This document shows, one piece after another, positions 24,006 through 42,000 of a stretch of DNA of 64,000 nt. The stretch comes from Glandiceps talaboti (Eukaryota > Hemichordata > Enteropneusta > Spengelidae): positions 9,150,732-9,214,731 of the forward strand of contig NC_135561.1 in the NCBI RefSeq assembly GCF_964340395.1, given 5' to 3'. Numbering within the stretch: position 1 is the stretch's first letter; the number at the start of each line of letters is the position of its first letter. The position numbers and the translations under genes were made by a program. A model generated the notes under the pieces. The model did no database searches and was not told the origin of the DNA. It was given only the letters and a program-made list of their open reading frames with translations.

Positions 24006-25528
24006 GTAAGTATGGCGAATGTTACAGTCATTTGAAATCGGGTTCATCTAATTATTTGTAAGCACTATACAGTTTTAATTCGTATTGTAGTGATAAAATA
24101 TTGTATAGAGATGATGGCCAACTAAAATTTGTTGCGAATTTTCGCCGTGATAGACATAATTTAAGCTTTTAAACTGGCGAGGATGAAAGCGGAAAATGCG
24201 CTGTGTCACCTAATGGCATGCGGACGCCCTTAGAAGTATTTCAGGCATTTGCCTATAGAAGACACGATTTGACCATTTTCTACTAGCCGAATGTTGTTAG
24301 TTTACCGCTTAGTATGTTCATTATGTTGAATAATTTTAACATGTATTGCGGAAATTGTTCATGGGGGAAAGCCGACTACGTATCCACCCATTCATACTCG
24401 AAGTGGCCATACTGTTGAAACTTGCCCCGATCGGTTTAGTCAGTTACCAAGGGCATTTGTTAGACCGGTATTGCACAACACTTTGGTGGGCAAAGATTTC
24501 ACAACGAAGTTAAACCGACACGTAGGCAGTGATAAAGTACATCAGTTCAACCGGTATTTGTAAAAAGTCAAAAACTGATCTCGGCTTTCAATTTTGACGC
24601 GTTCGGGGATAGTACGACAGTAATCATCGTTACGAGAAGCTAGTGAAAGTCGCTTCGAAACATACGTACTTATTTTACACGAGGAATTACACATATGAAT
24701 TATTCAGGGTGTTTTTTTTAAGGCAATAGGCTGTAGACTTATCTTATCGAGTTTCTATCGTCATACGTGTAATATACGTACTAGTAGAAATGCCGGCGAA
24801 ACAACTATGGCGTTTCACTTTGAAGACGCCACGTGTTACCCTAACGCGACTGAGGCAGAAGCAGGCGATTTGATATTCATTGGACATTTTGGGGCCAAAC
24901 AAAGGTTTTCAACACTAAGTTATTATTGTCCAGATTACTTGAAATCTTAATATCTTTCTTAAACTAAAGTGTAACCCAATTCAGTCGTTATTTTATTGAA
25001 ATCCTTTTTTTTAACACAAGTACTAACATTCATAAAAGATAAAGTTTGTGAAATATTGTACGGAGTGAGAACTAGTTGTAAAAGTATGAAGATTTGTATG
25101 ATAAGGAAGCGGTGTTAAGGCACATGAGCAGTTTTGTGGTCTTTTTGGATATTGGTGAAAATGATTAACAGTTCCAGAGGGTAACAGGAAGTGAATTGAA
25201 TGACAAACTACCTCCTTTCATTTTGCCCACAAGAGATGACTCACAAAGGAACTCGCCATTGATCTCAATATTTAACACAGGGCTAGAAAACCAGCAACTT
25301 GTAGTGTCAAATCAACTGCCTCTAAAATGAACCCATGTATAAAATAAAAATGCGAGGGGCCATAAATTGTACTCTAGTCTCTAGGTGATTTTCAACAGCT
25401 CACAATAATGAGATGTGTTCTCAAGGTAAAGAATTAAAATCTGGTACAGCCTTGCAAGTTGTGTGTTAGTAATAAAAGTTGGGTCTACCATGTTGAATTT
25501 GGTTCATTTGCATGAAGTTTGGGTTAAT

Positions 25529-25547
25529 GGGGGGGGGGGGGGGGGGG
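25529..25547. repeat. Poly(G) tract, 19 nt
   Basis: Uninterrupted G run in the EF1A 5' UTR intron; a 12-nt poly(C) run lies at 26244-26255 in the same intron. Confidence 0.95.
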
Positions 25548-26484
25548 TCCATTTTAAAAGTAACTTGCCCATTGTTAATTGTCTTCACTTGCTGATGACC
25601 CATGACCTGGGAAGGTGACTTGTTAGGGAGGTGAGACTGAAGCAGCTGTTATTTCAGAAAAAGAAAGAAGTTATCTGTGATGCATGTATGCACTTGGCAG
25701 TAAAGATTTCCCATGATCATGGTCACAATTACAATTCAGTGTAAGATATTCATAGCTTGGTGTACTTTTAAGTAAATTATCATAGCTTGTTGGGTTTTCA
25801 CAATTCTGTTTAAATTGTAACAATTTGTTGAGAAAACAAAGCATTTCAAGACCAAGCCAATTGCCTTTGTAGTAAAGGTAAAAAGGCAATTGTCCTGCTA
25901 ATAAGGTCCAACTCCTTTTATTCCCCCTATTGTAAATTGAAAAACATATCTTCTGAATAAAGAAAAGGGATGGAAAATTAGACCAAGGAAAGTGATTTCA
26001 TGAAACACTTAAAAGTAAAATATTTGAATGTAAAAAAATTAGATTCAAGAAAATTGAATATGTTGTTAGTTATATAACACTGTCCCAGCATATAGGAACT
26101 GCAAATTTTGAAACCTGTTCACGCAAGTGCGAAGAGATTGTCTAATTCTGCGTTCTCTGAATGGTCATTATGTTCATTGAATTTATTCAGGGCAGTAACT
26201 AGGTAAAATGTGTATTTTCCGTGAATCTTACAGCCCAGCACCACCCCCCCCCCCCATTAAATTATGGTAAATGGTTTGGAAGCATATACAAGTTTTGCCA
26301 AATTTTCACTTTTCTGTTAAAGATTAATTGAAAAAGGAGTAATCCCACAAAAATCACACTTCTAATTGTATTTCTACTTCTTGGCCAACAGTACTGACTG
26401 GATTTTTTTGAATTTTCTTTTCCTGTTGCAGTCAAGTCAGCTTTTACAGAACATCACTTGTGACCCTTGTTCAATCCAAGCAAA

Positions 26485-31826
<5,342 letters not shown>

Positions 31827-32112
31827 TGGCAGCTTTCACCTTGTAGTGTCTCTGGTGTTGCAACCAAAGAAAAGAAGCAGAAGAAAAAACATGTCTCAAA
31901 TACAATGAAATGCGCTCACAAACAAATGTGCAAAAAGAGTTTCAAATCATACGTTAGGTTTATCGTCTTCTTTTTAGCTACCTGGATTTTAACCAGTAAA
32001 CAACACTGGAAACATTTTCGTCGGAAAAAGCTGTCACTTGTGTTATCTGTCACCAATGTAAGCCACTTGGGACAATATATACATTATCTATGTTTTATGT
32101 CAACAAAACAGA

Positions 32113-32118
32113 AATAAA
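32113..32118 (+). promoter_or_regulatory. Candidate EF1A poly(A) signal
   Basis: AATAAA 287 bp after the stop; a second AATAAA lies at 32194-32199. The 3' UTR between shows no other landmark. Confidence 0.6.
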
Positions 32119-33149
32119 CCAAGGAGAAAAAAATCAGAAAGTAGAAAGAAAAAAAGAGAACCAAATTGGCTACGTGTCATTTACTTTGTAAGAAATAAAT
32201 ATGGCAAAACATAACCTGAAATTTATCCTGTCATGAAGAGACTTGAGTTTCTTGTGAGGAATTAGTTACAGTAGATGGTCCGATTCCCATGTGTGAGTGA
32301 CTTGTGTGATGTAATGGAAATATACTTTTTGTGCTCCAGAAACCAGAAATAATTTTCGGTAATATAGTTGTACAATTTGACGACATCTGGCTTGGAAGAG
32401 TTCTGTTGTGGGATAAATGTGCAGAGCTTTACACTTTGATTTCCAATGTTAACTGTACTTTCCCCACAATTCAGCAGGGTGCATACATTTACTATTATGC
32501 ATATCTTATTGATGAGAGATTGAAAGAAGTGCAACCAAATTTTAATCAATGTCACCTCTGTTTCGTTGTGTTCAGTTAACTGTGAAACCAATAGAATTCA
32601 GTGTCATGCTGTGTGGTCACATGATGGGTGTGATAGAACAGTGTTGTGAATGCATGTGTACAGCCTTTATATTAGCACAACCCAAACTTGCTGTCAGTTG
32701 TGCTCATAAAAGGGCATGGTAAAGTTTATGTGCAAATGGAAACCCTGTTGACAGGTTTTGGTGTCTAGTTTTGATATTGGCTGCGAATTGCACCTAAGGC
32801 CATGGGCGAATTTTTTTGACAAGTGGGCCGAGTTAGTGTTGCTGTAATGACAACTGATTCATGGTGTCATTGGGCTTGTGTACAGGGACAAAGATGGTCA
32901 TTCCACCCATTCAGATGCTAGTGATTGACTTGTAGCTGGAGCAACAAGCAAGTCTGTAAGGTAAGCTGTGTTGGGGCGCCCTCATACAACAGCTGTTCCC
33001 CTTCAGTGAGAGTGATGCTGATGGCATGACAAGCCTTGCATGCTCACACCACTGAGGTCTGTGTTTGTGAACTGTTGTGCTCTGGTATGTGGTATGATCA
33101 TGAAGATGCTATGTTGATTTCCCTTTAATAATGATAGATACTACCTTAT

Positions 33150-33700
33150 ATCTGATTGGTTGAATGCCCTGTGATCATGATTCTTTGGGTGTGTAGTGTT
33201 TATTTAAATTGATTGGTCGGTCAAATCCTCTACCTGAATCTGATTGGTTGAACCATGGTGTGCAATTCATTGGCTGCATCGTTTTTATTTTTTAATTTTA
33301 AACAAATTGGTCAAATCATCTACCATTACCATAATGTGCACACTAAAGAGAATTGGATTGGTCAAATCATCTGTAACCATGGTAATTCTGGCTTAGAAAA
33401 TGACTGCAGTAAACTGAAGTAAGTGTAATCATGGTAATAACTACCTGGCAGTCTACAACTGGATCCCATGTGTGGCAAATGAGAGAGTCTGCAACTAGAC
33501 ATATTTGGGAAAGTAACTAACTAGTCCTGGTATTTGGCAATTGACAGTTGACAACAACTAGAACCAATATTGGACTAATGGCACAGTGTTGGCACAGTTT
33601 GCAACTAGACCCCATACCAGACTACTGGCCGCTTACAATTCAACCTCAAATTTGGTAAACGACAGTCTGCAACTAGACCCCGGATTTGGCAAAAGTCGGT
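33150..33700. repeat. Two degenerate repeat clusters
   Basis: 33150-33400 has about six spaced copies of GATTGGT(C/T) AAATCATCTACC-like sequence. 33445-33700 has about five copies of TTTGGCAAA.GACAGTCTGC followed by AACTAGACCCC. Periods are irregular (35-60 bp). Confidence 0.6.
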
Positions 33701-35599
33701 GTGAAACATGATACACCTGCACAATACGAGTTGATAGAGGTGGTCAAGACCATATAGAGCATAAAGTTTTTTTAAACAATATGTTTACCTACTAAAGAAA
33801 AGTAACCCAAATTACAGACTTCCCCTTTTCAGTGACTGTAACATATGCCAGGTTTTGGTTATCAGAGCGATACAACATTTCATGGTTTGGCCACTAGGAG
33901 TGCTGTTTACACAAGTTGTATTGAGGCCAGAAGTGAGGACCAGAATAGAATATTAGTGAGTACATGTGTTGTAGCATACAGACAGCAGACACAAAGTTAC
34001 ACCTCTTTCTGTGTTCTTACTGTACTGTTTTATTAGTGACTACATAGACCCTAGTACACCAACCAGTGTATTACATGGAAAATTGGTGTAGGGTCTATGG
34101 TGACTACAAGTAATCAGAACATACCTAATCACGACTGTAATGTTCTTTTTAAAACATTGCGTTCATGGATCGGGTCAGTGACCATGACCAAATTCTAAAC
34201 CCCTCACTTTGCCAAAACTAGGGTGCCCTCTTCTTATCCTTGAATACATACATGTTAAAGAATTGGAACTTTGGTAACAAAAATATGACATATTTAACAT
34301 TGTACTACAGCATGAAAATACAATATTCTTCTTCTGATCCACTGATATGTAATTTTCCATACAAGTCATAACTATATCAGTCTATATGTCACCTGCGGTT
34401 TCAAATCAACTTTACCACCGTCTAGCTAAATCATGAACCAAATGTTGTTCATGCAAATGAGTAAACCCCATGGCAACTGTTGGAATGATGTAAACAATGT
34501 ATAAGTCGCATCCTGATCTTCATAAGTATACCATATTTGGACATAACATAACTGCCCCAATAATGGGTGGACTTTTCATCTGAAATTTCCCTAATCATAC
34601 ATAGGATATGTATCCATGCTTTAGAAAAATCTTCACACCAACAGAATAAAGGTAAATGACTCCCAATTTTTTTCCCTCATGACAATCCGTAATAATGCGA
34701 TGCAAACTGGGGGATGCCATACTTTGCTAGCAAGATTCACTGGTTGATGAGCCACAGTGAAACCACTGGATGACCGTAACTTGGCAACTGGTGATATACA
34801 TTCCTGCATGAAAATCACTAAAGATGGGTCAACTTTTTGTCTGAAAAGTCCCTAATGATGGGTAGATATTTTCAACTTTGGCCACACAATCCTGTGTGAA
34901 AATAGGAAAAACTTCAGTGATGCCATCCAACTCTTTCAGTATAATTACACTGATGTCCATTGATAACATATCAACATGTTGCATTAATAGTTTTAGTTCA
35001 TGTCTGCAGTGCTAAGCTTCCTGATAGCTGACTTGCTGTTGTCATATATGTATAATATCCATGAAGAAATGGAGTACTATGGTTAATAACGTTTCACGGT
35101 TCTGGATTTTCCATGTAATACAGTTTCCAACGTACAGTGTTCACTAACTGTCCATAACTAAAATCTGAGTTTCACAGACTTCATGAGTTGAAATACATGG
35201 TGTACAATAAAATATACAAATTCAAATATTAACAAGGAATAAATCAATGTTGTCTAAAGCTTGTAGTCGACTTGAAGACAGTTTGAGTTTCCAGGTAAGT
35301 GATGTTATAAAAAGACAAAAATGAGACAAAAATGATGGCATCTCCTGCCAGGTTTTCCCATAAACCTATGCAGGAAATTTCCGTAATGGCCAAAGACGTG
35401 CTTCTTTACAAGGTTTCAAGTAAGTTACCAAGGTGTTATTTTATATAAGTTGATGAATACAACTCTTGATGTACTAAAAAAAAATTGAGTCTGGCTGGAC
35501 TTTTCCTTTTAATACAGGCAACTTGTAGGCTTTTCTCTTCAAGAATTTATTACTGCTTCTGATATCATTTATTGTTGGTCAAAGTTATTTTTTTTTTTC

Positions 35600-35985
35600 A
35601 GTACCATGTAAATTTATCGGTGATTTTCAGTGCTGGCATACACTTTCCCATGCTAAGAATTCCAGTATGGTACCCTGTCAATTTTTTCCATGATTCTGTG
35701 CTGGCATAGACTTTCCATGCTAAGTATACCACCACCATGTCAATTTATCCATGATTCTGTACGGCCGACATAGACTTTCCTGTGTTAAAAATTCCACCAA
35801 AACGTCAATTTATCAATGCTTTCGTGCCGACATAGACTTTCCATTCTAAGTATACCAGCAAGATATCAATTTATCCCTGATTCTGTGCCGGCCGGAATAG
35901 ACTTTCCAGTACTAAAAATTCCAGCACAACGTCAATCTATCAAGGATTTTGTGCCGCCCGGAATAGACTTTCCATGCACCTCATC
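35600..35985. repeat. Minisatellite, about 64-bp unit, 6 copies
   Basis: Each unit contains GTCAATTTATCCATGATTCT, GTGC.GGCATAGACTTTCCA and a GCTAAG(A/T)ATACCA-type segment. It lies just beyond the MPV17 stop on the minus strand, so it may be transcribed in the 3' UTR. Confidence 0.9.
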
Positions 35986-36064
35986 TCAATCTATCCACCT
36001 TGTCCATAGCATTCAATGATTCTATGTCAACATTAGTAAAATCACCATACTGTACAAATTCCAG

Positions 36065-39000
36065 TCATTCCGTCTGTGGTTCTGTGCTGGTATTTGCTTT
36101 CCATGCCATGTATGTATTCCAGAATAGCGCCACAACATTTACAAATAATACCCTAAAGTTGGAAATAATCAAAGTTTTGTTAAAAGGAATTTTATAATCT
36201 GGCTATTGTTTTAGGTCTACATAATGAAAGTATGAAATATTATTATTGCCAATTATGTATTGTCAACAAACAACATATCGCTTTTGGTGTTAAAAAATTT
36301 GACAATTTTTCACTACAGTGGATACAAATACATCAACTATACATACACACAGGGGAGAAAGCTAGAGATTGCGAACAATACACACACACACACAAGCTAC
36401 ACACATGAGGAGCAGCGTGCGAAATTAACGCCAGTCCTTCGGTCCGAGACCAGCAGATAGTGAATCGTACAGAACAGTGAGGAAGGAGAGTACTGTGATT
36501 TCTTAGATAATGTAGATTTAATGGTTCATTCACCCATATTATCTACAATCTATGGATCTGTATTTCTATGGAATGAATACATTCAGTCACAGACCACTAT
36601 AGTCTATAGGAACAGATTATGCGAGAATGAATATTCAGAGTCTCTGGGTTCATAGTTACAAATGAAAATCTCTACTCACAGAGTCAAAAATTAATTTGTT
36701 GCGAATCCAAAATTTGCTTCCAAGTTATTTTTTGACACTGAGTGGAAATTTTCAATTGTAAGAACAGATTGATGAAATAAAAGTGGATAGTAAACAATTT
36801 GTTGTACTATCTTTTACTTTAGTATATCAAAAGATATGTTGTATCATATTAAAGTTCAAAATCATTTGATCTGTAAGTGGGGGTGGGGGGGTGGGGTGGT
36901 GATTTAGATACAGGTCGTGAACGTGAACTACATTGAGTATGGACCAGCAGCATTTGCTACATGTCGGTGCGTATGACCAGTAGTCATTTTCCCTTAAGTT
37001 CACACACTGAATGATGGGGAGACAAGGAAAGCACCAACTACACACACACAGAGGGGAGCTCCAGCGAGAGTTATTATAGAGAAAGAGTTATTATAGAGAA
37101 AGATTTTGCCAACTATATATGTGCATGAGAGGGCCCCTCTATTTCTAAATTTGTATAGTGACCACTGATTTTTTTTCTTAATTTTAACAGAGAATAAGTT
37201 TTCTTAAACAATGTAACAGCAAAAGTTCAAAGAGTTTATTTTCTGAGGTGGCTTCATTTCATGTTTAAAGTACATGCCAGTTCTTACCTGTGATTGAGTG
37301 GAACCAAATAGAAATTAGTGAGTTGTACCAGTGGCCATACCTTGTAGTTTGTTTTCAGAGCATCAAAATAATCCTGCAAATGACAGATAACAAATACAAA
37401 TGTACAAAAAAGATATCACACATGAAGGGAGAAAATTGACCTCAATAGTGTACCAATTATTAATGTACAACAAAATTTTAGCACAGATTTTACTCATGAT
37501 GGGTCAAATAGGGAAAATGTAAACCCGCCATGTCAAATGTTGCATCATGGGAAATGTGATAATAAATACTAATCAAATAGTATTGTAAACAATAATGTTA
37601 TTGTTTGTAACCAAAAATAATCAATTCATAGTCACCCTGACCATTGTGTGAGGTTTATTTTATCGGTAGCTCCAGATTAAGTATTACAATAATCTGAGCA
37701 TGCTCAGTCTGGATTGCAAGTTCCCTGTTGTGCCACAGTCAGCTGCAGGTAACACTGATGTTGTTATATGTTGAAGAATAGCAGCAATAGATTGCATGTC
37801 CCCAGGGAGTAATTTGATAAATATAGAGGGTTGTGCTGTTATAGGTCCTTGCTAGGGGTAATAGTTCTTGTACAGCACTACAACCATGGCATTCATTGTG
37901 GAAAGGCATTTGAAATGATATGTTTGTTACTCGGTAAATTTCACAATTTAAAAAAAAAATACATGTGCATAACTAAAACAAGTATCCGGTAATCAAACTA
38001 TTTATGTATAGTTATGTTTTACAACCCATAACACCAAAGTAAAGTGTTTTCTGTATGTACCACAATCATTTATAGCATCCATATCAAGTTCAACCCAAAA
38101 CACCAAACTAAGCGTTTTCTGTACGTACCACAACTGTTTATAGCATCCATATCAAGTACAACCCAAAACACCAAAGTAAAGCGTTTTCTGTATGTACCAC
38201 AACTGTCTATAGCATCCATATCAAGTACAACCCATAACACCAAAGTAAAGTGTTTTCTGTATGTACCACAATCATTTATAGCATCCATATCAAGTGTAAA
38301 AGTATAAGTTGGCCATCCATATGGGCAGGGAGACCTGTGAATCTATTTAGATCCTTAGGTCAAAAGGTTTAAGATTTATTACAAGAGTTGGCTTCTCAAC
38401 ACTGCCTCGAGGAAAGAAAGTACAAATCAGGATAAATTCATGTTATCTACCAGTTGGCACGTTAGCTCAGCTATGGTTAGAGCACTCTGACTAGTGTTTA
38501 GGGGACGTGGGTTCTATTCCTACACATGTCACTTTTCTTTTCAAATTCCAAAATCACTTTATTATGGTGAGTTTGTTTCATTTATAACAAACTGTAAAAG
38601 TAAAGTTTCATTTGCTAATTGACCACATTAGAAAGGTCACAGGTTAGGCTTCACGCTTGTAAATAAACCAATTGAAACAGTATACTTTTACACTTGATAT
38701 GAATGCTATAAAGGAGTGTAACACTCAGAGAAAGTGCTTTACTTCAGTGTTACTTGTTGTAATATAAATGCTATAAATGAGTGTAGCACACAGAAAGTGC
38801 TTTACTTCAGTGTTACTTGTTGTAATATATAGAAAATGCAACAGATGCAGCAAGACCATAGAGATGTGATGTAGTGGCTACTTACGTTGCCCAGTTTAAT
38901 CTACAAATCACTTCCCGGCAGTATGTTTACAATAACAAATCAAAATGTTACCTCTTTAGAGAGAATGGATGAATGTTTATGGAAAATGAGTTCACAGTAT

Positions 39001-42000
39001 CAAACTAAAATTTCTATACTCGCAGAGTCAAAAAAATAAAAAAAATAAAGAAATGACATTAAATCCTGGCTATATCGCTCCTGTATGTTTCCCCGTCTCT
39101 CCAAGATATGTGATATATTGTAGTACACCACTGGTGATGCTGATGAGATGTCAGCAGAAAGTTGGGATTTGCTCCCCCCCAAAAAAAAAAAATAAAAAAA
39201 TTTGACTCTGTGAGTAGAAATTTCCATTCAAAACAAAACCTCTCCTTACTATATACATTACAACAAGTATGAAGATTAAATCACACTGTAAGATATCATG
39301 CTTGGCCACTCTGAAGACAAAATCACTACAATGGTACAATTTTTGACTTTTTATTTTATCTGTTTTACTCTTAAATCTCTGCATGCAGGGTTACACAAGA
39401 ACACATCCTAGAAACAAAAGATCGGTTTACCTGCTTGAGTTTTTCTTTAACTTGGCTGGTTGTCATCCCACTGGCAAATGACATAGTTGTAAAAAATGTG
39501 AAGATAAAGAGCGGTGCCATGATGATCTGTAATATTTAAAGCCAACATACATACACAATGTAATAATTTCCCAGTAAGGGTGTTCACACTGGACAAGTTA
39601 TGTAGACTATTAAGATGTGACTCTAAATCTTAAAAAAACAAATGTGAACAGATTAAGTCAACTCAGAGGTGGGTTACATGTAAGTTAGGTCAGGTGGAAG
39701 AAGGTAGTTTAGGGCCGACTTTAGTTTTATGTCAGACACTAAACTCAAGTTGATTGATCATGTCAGTAGTATTTAGTTTCCTAGATAAGTGTTCAAAGGG
39801 AGAGTTAATTTACAGGGTCAAAGTTCAGGTCAAAGTTCAGGGTTACCTCTACATGATTGAAACAAACATGACAAATCACGATCCATGTAATTCTCAGCTA
39901 TGTTGATATTGGATGATTTTGGTCAGTGATTTGTGTCGACGCCGAGTCGAAATTCAAAATCAAAATGTCAGTTAGAATAGCGAATTGAGTGGTAGCACTA
40001 AGTCCTTCGAGTCTACATGTAGGCTATTATTGTGTGATTTGTAGTCATGGCAACCTGTACTTGATATCCTATCAATTTCACAGAATCCTTTAAATATTGT
40101 TAGTTATATACATACCTGATCCGTGCACATCTTTTGAAGTGCACCAATCTGAGGTCGTGAACCTTTGTAAATTTTGTCCAGAAGTACATACCATCCTCTG
40201 AGAGTTGGACCCTATATCATCATGTCAAAAAGAAAAAAATATCATTATCACATATAATTACTCACCCTACCTTGATTTATACATATTTTTTTTGTTAACT
40301 ATTATTATTCTAGTTGATATATTTACTAGTTTGTTTTAGCACCAAACAATTATTGCAAAAAATGCAATGAAGAAATGTAGTTTGCTTAAAACGGATGCAA
40401 TAAAGATTCTCTTCTGTGCTATTCTATTCATACTTGTATGTGTTGGCTGTAGCATCAAATTAGTCAGTTTGGCACAATAGGGAACTTACAATCATGCTCA
40501 GATGCTCAGATGCAAAGGACCATGGGATTATCTGTCGTTATCGTAATACCTAATCTGGAGCTACCCATAAAATAAACCTCTCACAAAGGTCAGGGTGACT
40601 ACGAATTGATTATCTGTGGTTACAAACAATGTAACAATATTGTTTACAATACTAATTGATTAGCATTTATTATCCCATTTCCCATGATGCAACATTCAAC
40701 ATGGCAGGTTTGCAAGTTCCCAATTAATGTGAATGCCATTCCAGGAAATACAGGTATTTCATAAACTTTGGATACTAGAGTCACTTCATGATTTTGCATC
40801 TAATAAATTTTGCTCAATTACCAAGAAACACAAAATTGAAACTCTTTTTCACCTTTATAATTCTTTCAGTAGTGCACTGAGCCTCAAGGATCTTGGCAGA
40901 CATCAATATTGACGAGATACACAATGCATATTCACAACTCATAAATGTTTATCTATGAGTCGTGATAAATAGTCATAAATATGCATACTTCAGATAAATA
41001 GTCATAAACATGCATATTTCATATAGTCATAAATATGCATTTTGCGTCTACATTCATGTCTGCTACGACCCCATATGGCTACAGTGAAAAAAATAACAGA
41101 AGTGATTGAACAAAATTTATATAATGAGAATTTGTGAAATGACTCTCCAGAACCCAAAATACCCTTTATTTCTCAGAGAGGTGTTCTCATTTATGCTAAT
41201 TACATGTGAATACATGAGCATACTGTAAACCTAGAGATATTTTTGCCACTTGAAAAGTGTACGTTTTTGCAGTCTTCAGTTAGTTCAAAAAGATTATTTT
41301 TTACTAATTACCAGATTAGTACATTGTGTTTATGTACAAGAAGATATTTTAAAAGTCACTACTTATTTTCGTGTCTTTGTTGTCCTGGGAAGTAAGTGCA
41401 AATAAGTCCAGGACTCGAAATTAACAATAGTCCTGTGTCCACAGACTAACAATTCTTGTCACCGGACTACCAATAATTTGCTGATGGTAGCCCACTCAGG
41501 CTACTACTGATTATGTGATGAGGATTGAAGATTATATGAAAGTATTTTTATAATACAAATATTTCCAATAGAGGAAATCTGTTTTCAATTCAGGAATATG
41601 GGACTACAGGTCACAATCCTTGGGCTACCAATTTCTGAAATTGGTAGCCCACTATGACTACCAAAGGAATAAAGTTAAGTCCTGAAGTCTTGAGCAAAAA
41701 TGTCCAGGTTTACAAAAATATACCCAACAATGAATCTCTTGGTCTAAACGGTCCATGTGATCACTATTAACAGTTACAGTAAAACAAAATAACTCACTCC
41801 TATGAAAAGTCCAAAGGCAGACGTTCTAATTGTTCTGTAAATATTATGGTTTCGTCCTCTTCTTTCCACTAGTTGCTGAGCAACAACATCTCCAACACAA
41901 AACAGCACCCCTATAAGGTAAAACATGACGAAAAGAAAATTATTGCAAACTTTGGTAAATATTTCCAGATCTGTGCTGTCATAACACACATCAACAATGT

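Larger units (their letters stand above)
32200..36064. other. Intergenic interval between convergent EF1A and MPV17
   Basis: No gene supported. Overlapping frames around 32262-32591 on both strands match nothing known. The MPV17 3' UTR must occupy the right end on the minus strand. 33.7-35.5 kb shows no recognisable feature. Tandem repeats are listed separately. Confidence 0.55.

Noticed and set aside
32262-32591. Overlapping frames on both strands after EF1A
   Set aside because: No recognised motif; position and AT-rich composition fit chance openness.
35640-35670. Possible last MPV17 exon reading Tyr-Trp-Asn-Ser on the minus strand
   Set aside because: A stop follows immediately and the sequence is part of a minisatellite; the true last exon is 36152-36065 with FWNTYMAWK.
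38456-38530. Functional tRNA-Thr gene
   Set aside because: Acceptor mismatches, altered T-loop and an extra base before the anticodon stem; better as a pseudogene or SINE head.
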